Shown piece after piece: positions 19,400 to 26,963 of a stretch of DNA of 64,000 bases. Positions within the stretch are counted from its first letter, which is position 1. Each line of letters starts with the position of its first letter. The notes beneath the pieces were generated by a model, which had not been told where the DNA came from, made no database searches, and worked only from the letters and a program-made list of their open reading frames with translations. The DNA comes from an uncultured Aquimarina sp. (GTDB lineage Bacteria; Bacteroidota; Bacteroidia; Flavobacteriales; Flavobacteriaceae): assembly GCA_947500545.1 (NCBI GenBank), contig CANMSO010000005.1, forward strand, positions 372,001 through 436,000. The letters run 5' to 3'. The position numbers and the translations under genes are program-made.

Positions 19400-20494
19400 T
19401 TAACTAGATATTAATTCTTTGAATTCTTCGACTAGAGCCTTAACATCATCCCAACTTGAATTGTTTGTTAGAATAATGAATACCGAATCATTTGTAACAT
19501 CTCTATAAATATAAGTTCCGAAGCCAACCCAGCCGCCACCATGATAAACAACTTTGTGATTGTTTTTTTCTTCCCCTATAAACCATCCTAATCCATAGTC
19601 AATATGTTCTCCATTGTTGAGTTTCCCTTCTGTGAAAATTTCTTTCAAGGTTGCTTTAGATATCAGTTTATTATCGCGTAAAGATCTATGCCAGCTCAAT
19701 AAATCATCCAAGGTCGAATAAATTCCACCATCACCTTTTGCAAAATTTAGAAAGTGTACATCATTTGAAACTCTTCCATTCGGGGTTTCCTTAAAACCAA
19801 AAACTCGCATCGGCATATCAGGATCTTCCTCCTTCTTAAAGTTATAGACCGAGGTGTTGGTCATGCCTAACGGACTGAAAATCATTTCGTTTAAAAATTT
19901 ATCAAATGATTTTCCAGATACCCGTTCAGCTATTGTTGCCAATAAAACATATCCTGTATTACTATATTCCCACTTCTCTCCTGGGCGAAATAGAATCTCT
20001 GGTTTTTTTTCGATTATTTTTTGGATAATATCTTCGTTACCAGATATATACCTTAAAGGTTCGTCTTCTTTATATTCCGTTTTCCAATGCTCCACCATGA
20101 GATTTAAGTAATCCGGAAGACCGGAAGTGTGGTGTAAGAGATGTTTGATAGTAACTCCATTATACGGAAAGTTCGGTATAAATTCTTTTACGTCCTGGTC
20201 GTAGGAAAGTTTACCCTTGTCTTTGAGAATGGTAATTGCCATCGCAGTGAATTGTTTGCTTACCGAACCAAGCCTAAAAACCGAATTTGTTACTAAAGAA
20301 TCACCCTTATGTATATTAGAAATGCCATGTGCCCTTTTTAGAACGGTTTTCCCATTTTCAATCACAATGACGTTCCCGTTGAATCCTCCAGTTCTGATTT
20401 GGTTATTTAATATATCCTCATAAGATGTGTTTTCTATGTTGCAAGAAAAAATAATTGGAAAAATTAAGTAAATGAAAATAAGTCCCTTTTGCAT
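19400..20494 (-). CDS. Serine hydrolase lipoprotein, class C beta-lactamase fold
   Basis: 364 residues with an SPII lipobox IIFSC (Cys18), so membrane-anchored. Catalytic motifs: SVSK (Ser77, Lys80), YSN at 177-179 and HGGG at 318-321 (the KTG equivalent), plus the characteristic HLLHHTSGLPDY and FRPGEKWEYSNTGYVLL. This is PF00144 (Beta-lactamase/D-Ala-D-Ala carboxypeptidase/esterase fold); the HGG triad is more usual for peptidases and esterases than for true AmpC. Substrate unknown; periplasmic peptidoglycan-peptide or ester hydrolysis is likely. The gene is neatly bracketed by repeats A and B in the same orientation. Confidence 0.92.
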   Translation of the reverse strand: MQKGLIFIYLIFPIIFSCNIENTSYEDILNNQIRTGGFNGNVIVIENGKTVLKRAHGISNIHKGDSLVTNSVFRLGSVSKQFTAMAITILKDKGKLSYDQDVKEFIPNFPYNGVTIKHLLHHTSGLPDYLNLMVEHWKTEYKEDEPLRYISGNEDIIQKIIEKKPEILFRPGEKWEYSNTGYVLLATIAERVSGKSFDKFLNEMIFSPLGMTNTSVYNFKKEEDPDMPMRVFGFKETPNGRVSNDVHFLNFAKGDGGIYSTLDDLLSWHRSLRDNKLISKATLKEIFTEGKLNNGEHIDYGLGWFIGEEKNNHKVVYHGGGWVGFGTYIYRDVTNDSVFIILTNNSSWDDVKALVEEFKELISS

Positions 20495-20610
20495 TGTAAT
20501 TATTTCAATCGTTTATTTATACTTTAAAATTAAATTGTATTTAAAAGTACTTTGTATAGTAATCATAGTCTCATACTTCTTTATAAAAGTCTCTTTAGAG
20601 AAGTAAGTGC

Positions 20611-20764
20611 CCCTTGCTGCCGCAAGTGTCTCATTCAAAGTTAAGACAGTATACCCAAAAAATAGCAATACGTTATAAAACCATTAGCTATTTCATTTTT
20701 TCTCACTCATATTCTCCACTAGTCGCAGCCGTCTTCCTGTAACAGAGACTAGTGGTAGCGCAGA
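20611..20764. repeat. MITE-like repeat, copy B
   Basis: Same orientation as copy A and closely matching it in the core (AATAGCAATACGTTATAAAA, then TTTCTCACTCATATTC). The termini are eroded (CTGCCGCAAGTGTCTCA on the left, GAGACTAGTGGTAGCG on the right). It lies upstream of the serine hydrolase start, so A and B form direct repeats around that gene. Confidence 0.75.
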
Positions 20765-20966
20765 GTATTGTTATTTAGTAGAGCCAAAAGATTGTTTTTT
20801 ACTTCCTCTGATTTCGCTATTTTTTCTCGATTTCTTGTTTTTTTTTGCAGCTTAATAAAATATCCTTCAAAATATTATGAATTTATAAAGTGAGCTAAAT
20901 TAAATTCTTGATGTTGCTTTGCAAATTAATCCCAAGGTAATTATTATATTTATAATCGTAAACACA

Positions 20967-21003
20967 GTCCCTTTGATTGAACAACTAATTCAATCAAAGG
21001 GAC
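20967..21003 (+). terminator. Strong hairpin, terminator-like
   Basis: A perfect 15-bp stem (GTCCCTTTGATTGAA / TTCAATCAAAGGGAC) with a 7-nt loop, followed by TTGTGTTTT. It precedes the lipoprotein at 21057 by about 50 bp, so it either ends an unseen transcript or is a leader structure of that gene. Confidence 0.5.
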
Positions 21004-21056
21004 TTGTGTTTTAAAGTTAAAAGGATTTTATCGAACCAGAGTTTAGAAGAAATTAT

Positions 21057-21902
21057 ATGGGATCATTAAATACTAGTATATTTAGATTTGGAATTTTAGC
21101 TTTATTAACAACTTGTTTTTTGGGATGTGTTAGTACCAAGAAGTATAATGAGTATGTCGATGCTAGTAAGAAAAGACAACGCGAGTTTTTTCATGAATAC
21201 CAAAGACTGCGAATCAAGTATTTATTAAATGTGCATGAGCTTGGTAGTATTGAATTTCATAAGAAAACAAGTATTGGAGTTAATACAACCCTAGGTAAAG
21301 TGAAGGACAGTATTAGAATGAGTAATGAAGAAAAATCAGAGAAATTAATTGATTCACTTAACTTATTGAAATATTCAACACTGGGAATGCAATTACTAGG
21401 TTTAACTAGTCAGTTAATGATCCCAAATATTAAGATTGATTCTGTAGATAGAGTCAATTATTTAGTCAAGAGATATCATCAAAGTATAGATTTTAATCTT
21501 GACAAGACCAGATTCGCCAAAAATATTATAGACCCAAATAAATTTGATATTAATTATGTGAATGAAACACAACCATACGATATTTCAAATATTCCTAAAT
21601 ATAATGACAGTTGTAAATATGAATCTATTATCAGGCAGAATTATAAAAACTATAGAATATATCGAGGAGTAAAAAATGAGATATGGTTTTTTGATTTTAT
21701 TAAAAACATAAAATCAACTAGTATTGGCGATTTTTATCTTCTTGAGTTGTTTATTATAGATTTTAAGGATCAGTCTAATGTGATTTGCAGTGTGAAGTAT
21801 TTTGAGTGCCTAGAAAAAAGAACTAAAAGAATCCAAAGAACAGTCCTAAATGGTAATGGAATTAGTAGATTGATAACTTTATTAGATAATTGTTATGAGT
21901 AA
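21057..21902 (+). CDS. Hypothetical lipoprotein (281 aa)
   Basis: N-terminal hydrophobic helix with lipobox FLGC (Cys24) predicts an SPII lipoprotein. The mature part is charged and mixed alpha/beta: a helix-rich first half (KKRQREFFHEYQRLRIKY) and, after ~190, aromatic-rich strands (YRIYRGVKNEIWFFDF, GDFYLLELFIIDFKD). No family is recognised and no catalytic motif is apparent. The stop codon overlaps the start of the next gene by 8 bp, so the two form a coupled operon. With repeats B and C on either side, the pair looks like a small accessory module. Confidence 0.7.
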   Translation: MGSLNTSIFRFGILALLTTCFLGCVSTKKYNEYVDASKKRQREFFHEYQRLRIKYLLNVHELGSIEFHKKTSIGVNTTLGKVKDSIRMSNEEKSEKLIDSLNLLKYSTLGMQLLGLTSQLMIPNIKIDSVDRVNYLVKRYHQSIDFNLDKTRFAKNIIDPNKFDINYVNETQPYDISNIPKYNDSCKYESIIRQNYKNYRIYRGVKNEIWFFDFIKNIKSTSIGDFYLLELFIIDFKDQSNVICSVKYFECLEKRTKRIQRTVLNGNGISRLITLLDNCYE

Positions 21903-22176
21903 AAAAAAAGATGATAGTAAAAAGGATGATGGTGTAAGAAAAGATAATAATAGAAATGATGATGGTGAACAAAAAAAGTTTTTCCTGGCAATTCTTCTAA
22001 TTTCATTAGTATTCGTTTTTTTATTTTTCATTCTTGGTTATCCTTACGTTTATGAGTTGCAAGGTTTAACTGGTGTAGAGGAAATTAGATCTAGATATTT
22101 AAGTGAATACTGGAGTAATATGGTAGGACTTCTAGGTGTTGTTGTTGGTTATTACTTTGGACGTAAAAGTTCATAA
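21895..22176 (+). CDS. Small membrane protein with charged N-terminus (93 aa)
   Basis: Residues 1-28 are a low-complexity Lys/Asp/Asn tail (MSKKKDDSKKDDGVRKDNN...). Two hydrophobic helices follow (~29-48, FFLAILLISLVFVFLFFILG, and ~75-90, MVGLLGVVVGYYFGRKSS). The charged tail is probably cytoplasmic. It overlaps the upstream lipoprotein gene by 8 bp and is likely its membrane partner. No known family. A 9-bp hairpin (22191-22215) without a T-run follows. Confidence 0.65.
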   Translation: MSKKKDDSKKDDGVRKDNNRNDDGEQKKFFLAILLISLVFVFLFFILGYPYVYELQGLTGVEEIRSRYLSEYWSNMVGLLGVVVGYYFGRKSS

Positions 22177-22292
22177 TTTATTCGCAATAAATTATTACGA
22201 TAAAGCCGTAATAATAATGGAAATATTTCCTAATTAAGAATTTTGAAAGTGAAACAATTACAGTAGATGATGAATTTATCGATACGATGTTG

Positions 22293-22425
22293 CCCCCCTG
22301 CCGCCGCTAGTGTGCCAAAAAAACTAGGATAGCATATCAAAAAAAAACAATACGTTATAAAACCATTAGCCGTTTCAATTTTTCACACTCATATTCGCCA
22401 CTAGTGAGACACTAGCGGTACGGGG
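22293..22425. repeat. MITE-like repeat, copy C
   Basis: Same orientation as copies A and B. The right end keeps the full inverted terminus CACTAGTGAGACACTAGCGG, the exact reverse complement of the left end of copy A. The left end is shortened (CCGCCGCTAGTGTGCC). The core shares AATACGTTATAAAACCATTA with copy B. Confidence 0.75.
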
Positions 22426-22503
22426 AAGTTCAGCGAAAGCATCGTTTAGTCCCTTGTTTTTAATCCCAAAAAAATTAAATAACTTAATGATTTTTCCAAT
22501 CAT

Positions 22504-22590
22504 ATGAACTCCTTTGAAGGTCGTAATAAAATTGACAATTGCATAAATGAATGTGATGGCATCTATGACCAGTTAGAAGGAGTTCATTAA
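22504..22590 (+). CDS. Possible 28-aa micro-ORF framed by an inverted repeat
   Basis: ATG-TAA ORF reading MNSFEGRNKIDNCINECDG, then IYDQLEGVH. Its first and last codons lie in an 11-bp perfect inverted repeat (ATGAACTCCTT / AAGGAGTTCAT), and a good terminator starts 7 bp later. It could be a tiny protein, a structured RNA or chance; coding status is weak. Confidence 0.2.
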   Translation: MNSFEGRNKIDNCINECDGIYDQLEGVH

Positions 22591-22596
22591 ATTACA

Positions 22597-22621
22597 AAAA
22601 CCCCTTTATTCAAGGGGTTTT
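22597..22621. terminator. Bidirectional terminator, probably the original tRNA-Pro(GGG) terminator
   Basis: Stem AAAACCCCTT / AAGGGGTTTT with a 5-nt loop. In the tRNA orientation (minus strand) it lies just beyond the distal tRNA fragment, as expected if this was the chromosomal terminator before the tandem units were inserted. Confidence 0.75.
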
Positions 22622-22628
22622 GATAATG

Positions 22629-22675
22629 TCGGGTAGAGAGGATTCGAACCTCCGATCTCTGGTCCCCCAGACCAG
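22629..22675 (-). repeat. tRNA-Pro(GGG) 3' fragment 1 (attR-like)
   Basis: 47 bp identical to the anticodon stem-loop through acceptor 3' strand of the intact tRNA-Pro at 29225-29302, including the CTGGGGG anticodon loop and T arm. The 5' half is missing (sequence diverges directly after CCAG) and the 3' CCA reads CAT. It is the distal end of the tandem array. Confidence 0.9.
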
Positions 22676-22720
22676 AATGTTTTAATTGATTATCAAATAT
22701 TTACAATACTTGTATTCTAT

Positions 22721-22740
22721 TTTGTCAAACATTTGTCAAA
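22721..22740. repeat. Paired TTTGTCAAA direct repeats near fragment 1
   Basis: TTTGTCAAA at 22721-22729 and 22732-22740 (11-nt period), about 45 bp from the tRNA fragment. A matching pair lies the same distance from fragment 2. Short direct repeats beside a tRNA 3' end are typical of tyrosine-recombinase binding sites. Confidence 0.55.
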
Positions 22741-23065
22741 TATTTACTTGCTAAAAATCAGTAATATCTCAGGTGTATTTAAATAAGAATTATCTTTTTT
22801 TTAAAATATTTTTGTATTTCTGTATTTTCTAGTCCAAACACTCTATTAAGAAATTGTATGTCAGCTCATTAGATTGAATATAAAAAATACTACAGTTTTT
22901 CTTTATCATAATTAAAATCAGCATTTATTTGCAACGACTGACTGATTATCAAATTATTACAACAACAATATAGTTTTGTATTTTTGTATTAGAGTCAAAG
23001 AAATACACCTTCATCCAATATCCATGGATTTATAGATGCTGCGGTATCCACAAAAATAATGATGT

Positions 23066-23100
23066 AAAAAAAACAGCCACATTATTTTACAAATGTGGCT
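23066..23100 (-). terminator. Terminator of unit 1
   Basis: Stem AGCCACATT / AATGTGGCT with, on the minus strand, an eight-T tract. It ends the lipoprotein/partner operon of unit 1; a related hairpin (CAGCCACAAA) ends unit 2. Confidence 0.85.
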
Positions 23101-23130
23101 ACTTTTTTTACTTATATCCTGCTAAAAGAG

Positions 23131-23643
23131 TTAGTACATTCCAACAGATTTTTTATCAGTTAACTCCCAGTTATCACCTTTTTTCTCAAGAATAAAAATT
23201 ACTTCATCACCTATGGCCTTTCCTCCTTCGTATTTTGTATTCCCAACAAAATTATGTAATAATATGCATTTTTTATAATCTGAAATTGATATCAAATTAG
23301 AAAATACATATCCCATATAACCTCCATCCTCCTTAATTTTATCATTACTTAGAATGGATTGAACTTCAATTTTAAGTTTATTACAATTAAGATAATCTAT
23401 ATCCATTGGTGACTTTTGAAACCGTTTTATTTCATCGTCATCCAAAATTTTTAACTTATGGATTACATCTACAGTTGATTCATTTGGTTTATAGCCAATT
23501 TTAATTTTGGCAGCTTTTTTCTCGTGTAGATTTAATTCCTTAAAAACAAGATTATATAATTCTGCATTAATACAAGAACTTTCTTGTCCTTTGCAAAAAT
23601 ATAAACTCAACAAACATGCAAATAAAATAATAGCTCTTTTCAT
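23131..23643 (-). CDS. Small secreted partner protein, unit 1 (170 aa)
   Basis: SPI signal peptide (MKRAIILFACLLSLYFCKGQ) and a ~150-residue mature domain beginning CINAELYNLVFKELNLHEKKA. Later features are IDYLNCNKL, SILSNDKIKEDGGYMGYVFSNLISISDYKK and a C-terminal hairpin VIFILEKKGDNWELTDKKSVGMY. It starts 1 bp after the stop of the zincin lipoprotein, so translation is coupled. The paralogue in unit 2 (26447-26962) is recognisable over its whole length but less conserved than the lipoprotein N-termini. Family unknown. An inhibitor, immunity or chaperone role for the neighbouring putative protease is an inference from gene order and co-duplication. Confidence 0.8.
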   Translation of the reverse strand: MKRAIILFACLLSLYFCKGQESSCINAELYNLVFKELNLHEKKAAKIKIGYKPNESTVDVIHKLKILDDDEIKRFQKSPMDIDYLNCNKLKIEVQSILSNDKIKEDGGYMGYVFSNLISISDYKKCILLHNFVGNTKYEGGKAIGDEVIFILEKKGDNWELTDKKSVGMY

Positions 23644-23644
23644 A

Positions 23645-25552
23645 TTATAATTTAAATTTCCTATATATTATTCCGACATTCGTTCTCCATACTTTTTCTC
23701 CCTCAAATACAGCTTTCTCAAAAAGTATACCAGCTTCATTTTCTTCCAGTCTTTCCTCAAAAAATTCATTACTCCAGAAGTTATTGCCATAATTAGTATC
23801 ACCAAAATGCGTGTACTCATGTAAAATAGTTACTGCAATTAAAAATCCAATTTCGTTTCTAAATTCAGCATTATTTTTCAAATTGTCTATATCATTTACT
23901 AGGTCGATATCTATATAAAGTATATTCTTTTCCTCTTCAAGTACATGACCAAGATATCTACCATATCTCTCATTTTCACCTTCACCTCCTAATTGAGCGA
24001 TCACAATTTCCGGTCCTTTCCCCCATTGCAGATGCGCCTTAATTGTATCTTTAGGTGTATCTGTAAGATCATGAATTTCTTGAATAATTCTTGCATTATT
24101 TGCTATTTTAGGAATTTCGTTTTGTAAAAACTTTGTGAATTCTGGGTAATCCCTTTTATACTGTTCTGCTTTATCTTTTGGGTATTTAACAAATGGTGAA
24201 TTGGTAACAATACTATTTTCTATTAAGGCATCTACAATCTTTGAAACTGCATTTACAACCTCAATTGACGCATAATGTTGATTTACAACTAAAAGTGTTT
24301 GTAATCCTTCAACTTCACTGATTTTTGTTTCTACAACACCCATCATTAATTTATGACCAAAATTTCTGTTAGTAAACGAATTTGCATCGTGATCATAAAA
24401 ATCTCTTAAAGGTTGTGTAAATTCTCTATTGGATTGCATGAATCCACCGGGTACAGAATACTCATGAGCCATTCTAGCAGACCATAAATCAAGAGTATTA
24501 ACCGCACTATAGTCAAATGGTGTACATGGAGTAGAGCTTTTATTCTCTTGATAACTGTGTGTATTATTACCGCCAGATGCAGGTAGCGGACAAGAATGTT
24601 GACTACCACCATTACCATCTATAACATGAGTAGGATTAAGACATGTAGCCCCGCCTCCTGGAGTCCAAAATGGTCGAACCTCTTCTGATACTGAGGCTGC
24701 ATTATCAGGCACATTAATTACTGTAGGTGTAGGATCTGGTATTGTTCCGCTTGTGTCGCCAGTTAGGTCTGTTGTAGTGGTTACAATAGAATTACTAGAT
24801 GCCAATGTTGAAACAGAAGAGGTTTGTCCGTTTGTGTTACTAGGAGTACTAACAGTATAAACATATGTTGATGTATGAATAACGGTGTTACTAAATCCAA
24901 CGGTAATTCCTGTTACCGTAGTATTGTTAGTAATTGTTCCTCCTGGCTCTGTAGTAGGGTAATATCCCGGCCCAGCTCCCATTGTTCCTTGGCAATCTGG
25001 TGATTTATTAGCTTTTTTGCTAAAAAATTCATCAAAGGTATAGTAACTATAATCTGCTTTAAAATATCGAAAATCAATAATCCCGTTATTCTCTTCTATG
25101 AAATAATCATAAGACTCTTGACTAAGCTCGTATTTAGTAACGATAGGCTCCCCGATACTTCCATCTAGGTTTTTATCAATACCTAATACATATAAATCAG
25201 TAAGTGGGGCACCTTCTACATGTATTGGAAAAGTATAATTAGAATGTTGTCCTTTTTTAACAGCTTCCTTAACTTGGTCAAGAAATATTTGGATATCATC
25301 CTGCACCATTTTATTGTCATAAAACTTGGCTGCACTAGACATTTTACCTTTAATTTTAGAGAGTACATTTGGGATGTCTGCTTGGGATACTTTCCTAACT
25401 ATCAAAGGATTTTCTGTAGCAACTACAGTAGGTTCTGTTTCTGTTTCAGAAGCCTGTTCTCGCAAGAAATCTTCTTCTTCACAGGAAAAGAAAAGCATCA
25501 AAGACATGATGCTAAACAATAATAACCCAAATTTTTTTAAGCAATGTTTCAT
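23645..25552 (-). CDS. Zincin-motif lipoprotein, unit 1 (635 aa)
   Basis: SPII lipoprotein: SLMLFFSC lipobox followed by EEEDF, an acidic start fitting surface export. Residues ~55-190 form a conserved N-terminal domain (VSQADIPNVLSKIKGKM ... FRYFKADYSYYTFDEFF). Residues ~190-330 are a Thr/Ser/Gly-rich linker. The C-terminal ~280 residues end in a metallopeptidase-like core, AVTILHEYTHFGD, with HExxH at 578-582 and ENEAG about 24 residues later (Glu606 is the likely third zinc ligand, gluzincin-like). The LHEYTHFGD string resembles Tox-MPTase-type metallopeptidase domains of polymorphic toxins, from memory and unverified. It is followed at +1 bp by the small secreted partner. Target unknown. 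Confidence 0.85.
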   Translation of the reverse strand: MKHCLKKFGLLLFSIMSLMLFFSCEEEDFLREQASETETEPTVVATENPLIVRKVSQADIPNVLSKIKGKMSSAAKFYDNKMVQDDIQIFLDQVKEAVKKGQHSNYTFPIHVEGAPLTDLYVLGIDKNLDGSIGEPIVTKYELSQESYDYFIEENNGIIDFRYFKADYSYYTFDEFFSKKANKSPDCQGTMGAGPGYYPTTEPGGTITNNTTVTGITVGFSNTVIHTSTYVYTVSTPSNTNGQTSSVSTLASSNSIVTTTTDLTGDTSGTIPDPTPTVINVPDNAASVSEEVRPFWTPGGGATCLNPTHVIDGNGGSQHSCPLPASGGNNTHSYQENKSSTPCTPFDYSAVNTLDLWSARMAHEYSVPGGFMQSNREFTQPLRDFYDHDANSFTNRNFGHKLMMGVVETKISEVEGLQTLLVVNQHYASIEVVNAVSKIVDALIENSIVTNSPFVKYPKDKAEQYKRDYPEFTKFLQNEIPKIANNARIIQEIHDLTDTPKDTIKAHLQWGKGPEIVIAQLGGEGENERYGRYLGHVLEEEKNILYIDIDLVNDIDNLKNNAEFRNEIGFLIAVTILHEYTHFGDTNYGNNFWSNEFFEERLEENEAGILFEKAVFEGEKVWRTNVGIIYRKFKL

Positions 25553-25912
25553 AATGATTTGTGATTAAATTTATTATTAGTTAATGAAGTATACAAGAGT
25601 TAATGCTTTTTTTTACAGACACATAACATTTGATTATTATAAAACTAAGAATCAATTACTTCAATCCAATATTAAAACATGTCAGTTTCATTTTCCGGAA
25701 CTGATAAAATTTTAACAAATCATTATGAAGCTTTATTTAATTACTTGTTTCATAGAATCTTACGAGATGTGTATTAATCAAACATCCTTGCCTCTAAAAA
25801 AGCATCTCAAGATAAAAATAGGTTGGTAAGTATTTTTACGGGAGTCCGTAAAATATTGTAGAATTAAGTTTAAAAACAAAAAATCCAATGTGTTTACATT
25901 GGATTTTCTTGG
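25553..25912. other. Upstream region of unit 1, duplicated in unit 2
   Basis: About 340 bp that match 28869-29224 nearly base for base, including CATTTTCCGGAACTGA, a hairpin (TTTTACGG-GAGT-CCGTAAAA at 25837-25856) and the terminator next to the tRNA fragment. No gene; an ORF crossing the tRNA fragment here is an artefact. It presumably holds the promoter of the lipoprotein operon, but no clear TAnnTTTG is visible. Confidence 0.7.
25872..25907 (-). terminator. tRNA-side terminator carried by unit 1
   Basis: Stem AAAATCCAATG / CATTGGATTTT with a 6-nt loop and TTTTTTGTTTTT exit on the minus strand. The same terminator follows the intact tRNA at 29187-29222, so it belongs to the inserted unit rather than to the original locus. 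Confidence 0.8.
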
Positions 25913-25957
25913 TCGGGTAGAGAGGATTCGAACCTCCGATCTCTGGTCCCCAGACCA
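25913..25957 (-). repeat. tRNA-Pro(GGG) 3' fragment 2 (internal att-like), one base deleted
   Basis: Matches the 3' half of the intact tRNA including the encoded CCA, but the anticodon loop has one G fewer (plus-strand GGTCCCCAGACC against GGTCCCCCAGACC). The 5' half is absent. It separates the two tandem units. Confidence 0.88.
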
Positions 25958-26005
25958 ATACACTTTAGTTCTTTATCAGCCACTTATTAACCACTAATTA
26001 GATTC

Positions 26006-26027
26006 TGTCAAACATTTGTCAAACATT
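26006..26027. repeat. Tandem TGTCAAACATT repeats near fragment 2
   Basis: Two exact 11-bp copies head to tail, about 50 bp from tRNA fragment 2, matching in position and sequence the pair near fragment 1. Candidate recombinase-binding repeats. Confidence 0.55.
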
Positions 26028-26388
26028 TACCTGAGATGAATTGGCATTATTTTAGATTTTTTTGAATAAAAAAATGTTTTTTTCCAATGTTTTCTGTATT
26101 TCTGTATTGCCCTCCTTTATTTCACAAATAATCAATTAATTACTAGCCAGTTAACTTAAATACAAAACGCAATACAGTTTTTCTTAATTCTTTTTAAAAC
26201 CAGTTATTATTCATCATAAACTACTAATTAACAGACTACAACAACAATAATACAGTTTTGTATTTTTGTATTATATTTTGCTCCTGCAGATATTATCATA
26301 TACATGTTTGCTGTAGTATCAAGTATTATGATGCCGACCAGCATAATAATAGCTGATGATACTTTGTGCTTGTTGTTTCTTAAAAAAG

Positions 26389-26422
26389 AAAAACAGCCAC
26401 AAATTTTGTGACTGTTTTTTTG
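26389..26422 (-). terminator. Terminator of unit 2
   Basis: Stem AAAAACAG-CACAAA / TTTGTG-CTGTTTTT (one mismatch) downstream of the partner gene on the minus strand, homologous to the unit 1 terminator. Confidence 0.75.
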
Positions 26423-26446
26423 TTACTTATGTATCTATAAAATAAA

Positions 26447-26962
26447 TTAATACATCGCAATAAGCTTTCTATCCTCTAAAATCCATTCCCCCTCCTTTTT
26501 GATTAAGGTATAGATCATTTCTCCTCCTGTAGCCTTACCACCTTTATACTTCTTGTTCCTGCTAACCTTATATGTCAAAATAACTTTTTTAAAGTCAGAA
26601 AGAGTAATGACATTAGTAAACTTACGGGTGTTATAACTACCATTTTCTTTTATAAGATCGTCACTCAATATCGATTGAATTTGATCATTAAGTTTTGTAC
26701 AAGAAAGATAGTCGATGTCAGAGGGTAAATTATTAAACTGATTCATTTCTGCTTCATTAAAAATATTCATTTCATCAATGGAATTAATGATGAACTTACT
26801 CGGTTTGTAACCAATTTGAATATCTACAGCTTTTCTCTCGTAAAGCTTCAATTTCTCAAAAACAATATTATATAATTCTGCATCAGTGCAATAATTCTCT
26901 TGTCCTATAGAGTTTAATGTTCCTAATACTACGATAATTAAAAATACAGTTGCTTTTTTCAT
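26447..26962 (-). CDS. Small secreted partner protein, unit 2 (171 aa)
   Basis: Paralogue of the unit 1 partner. I start it at the ATG at 26962 (MKKATVFLIIVVLGTLNSIGQ, a proper signal peptide), which restores the 1-bp gap to the lipoprotein seen in unit 1. The longer reading from 26977 only adds MEIGN inside the lipoprotein gene. Shared features: CTDAELYNIVFEKLKLYERKA, IQIGYKP, IDYLSCTKLNDQIQSILSDD, KGGKATGGEMIYTL and a C-terminal MY. The two partners differ more than their lipoprotein N-termini, as expected for a specificity-determining pair. Function unknown; inhibitor or immunity is inferred. Confidence 0.78.
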   Translation of the reverse strand: MKKATVFLIIVVLGTLNSIGQENYCTDAELYNIVFEKLKLYERKAVDIQIGYKPSKFIINSIDEMNIFNEAEMNQFNNLPSDIDYLSCTKLNDQIQSILSDDLIKENGSYNTRKFTNVITLSDFKKVILTYKVSRNKKYKGGKATGGEMIYTLIKKEGEWILEDRKLIAMY

Positions 26963-26963
26963 A

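Larger units (their letters stand above)
20495..21056. other. 562-bp gene-free stretch holding repeat B and a hairpin
   Basis: Contains repeat copy B (20611-20764) and a strong hairpin at 20967-21003 (entered separately). The remainder (about 20766-20956) is T-rich with homopolymer runs and no ORF of interest on either strand. Confidence 0.6.
22177..23130. other. 954-bp gene-poor stretch at the tRNA-Pro(GGG) integration boundary
   Basis: Contains repeat copy C, a 28-codon ORF, a bidirectional terminator, a tRNA-Pro 3' fragment, paired TTTGTCAAA repeats and a minus-strand terminator. From ~22745 to 23065 there is AT-rich non-coding DNA whose TGTATTTTTGTATTA and CTACAGTTTTTCTT blocks recur at 26.1-26.3 kb in the second unit. 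Confidence 0.6.
25958..26446. other. 489-bp gene-free 3' region of unit 2
   Basis: AT-rich DNA homologous in patches to 22676-23130. It carries TGTCAAACATT twice in tandem (26006-26016, 26017-26027), TACAGTTTTGTATTTTTGTA, and the operon terminator. This is where an integrase gene would normally lie; none is present on either strand. Confidence 0.6.

Noticed and set aside
19231..22425. Repeats A-C as integron attC sites
   Set aside because: Alternating genes and ~150-bp repeats suggested gene cassettes, but no GTTRRRY/RYYYAAC core pair is found at the repeat ends, the gene orientation varies, and no integron integrase is in view. A MITE-like element explains the inverted 20-bp termini better.
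25778..25963. ORF across tRNA fragment 2 (and its twin at 29151-29354)
   Set aside because: The reading frames run through tRNA sequence (SGDQRSEVRILSTRP is translated tRNA) and the terminator; they are artefacts.
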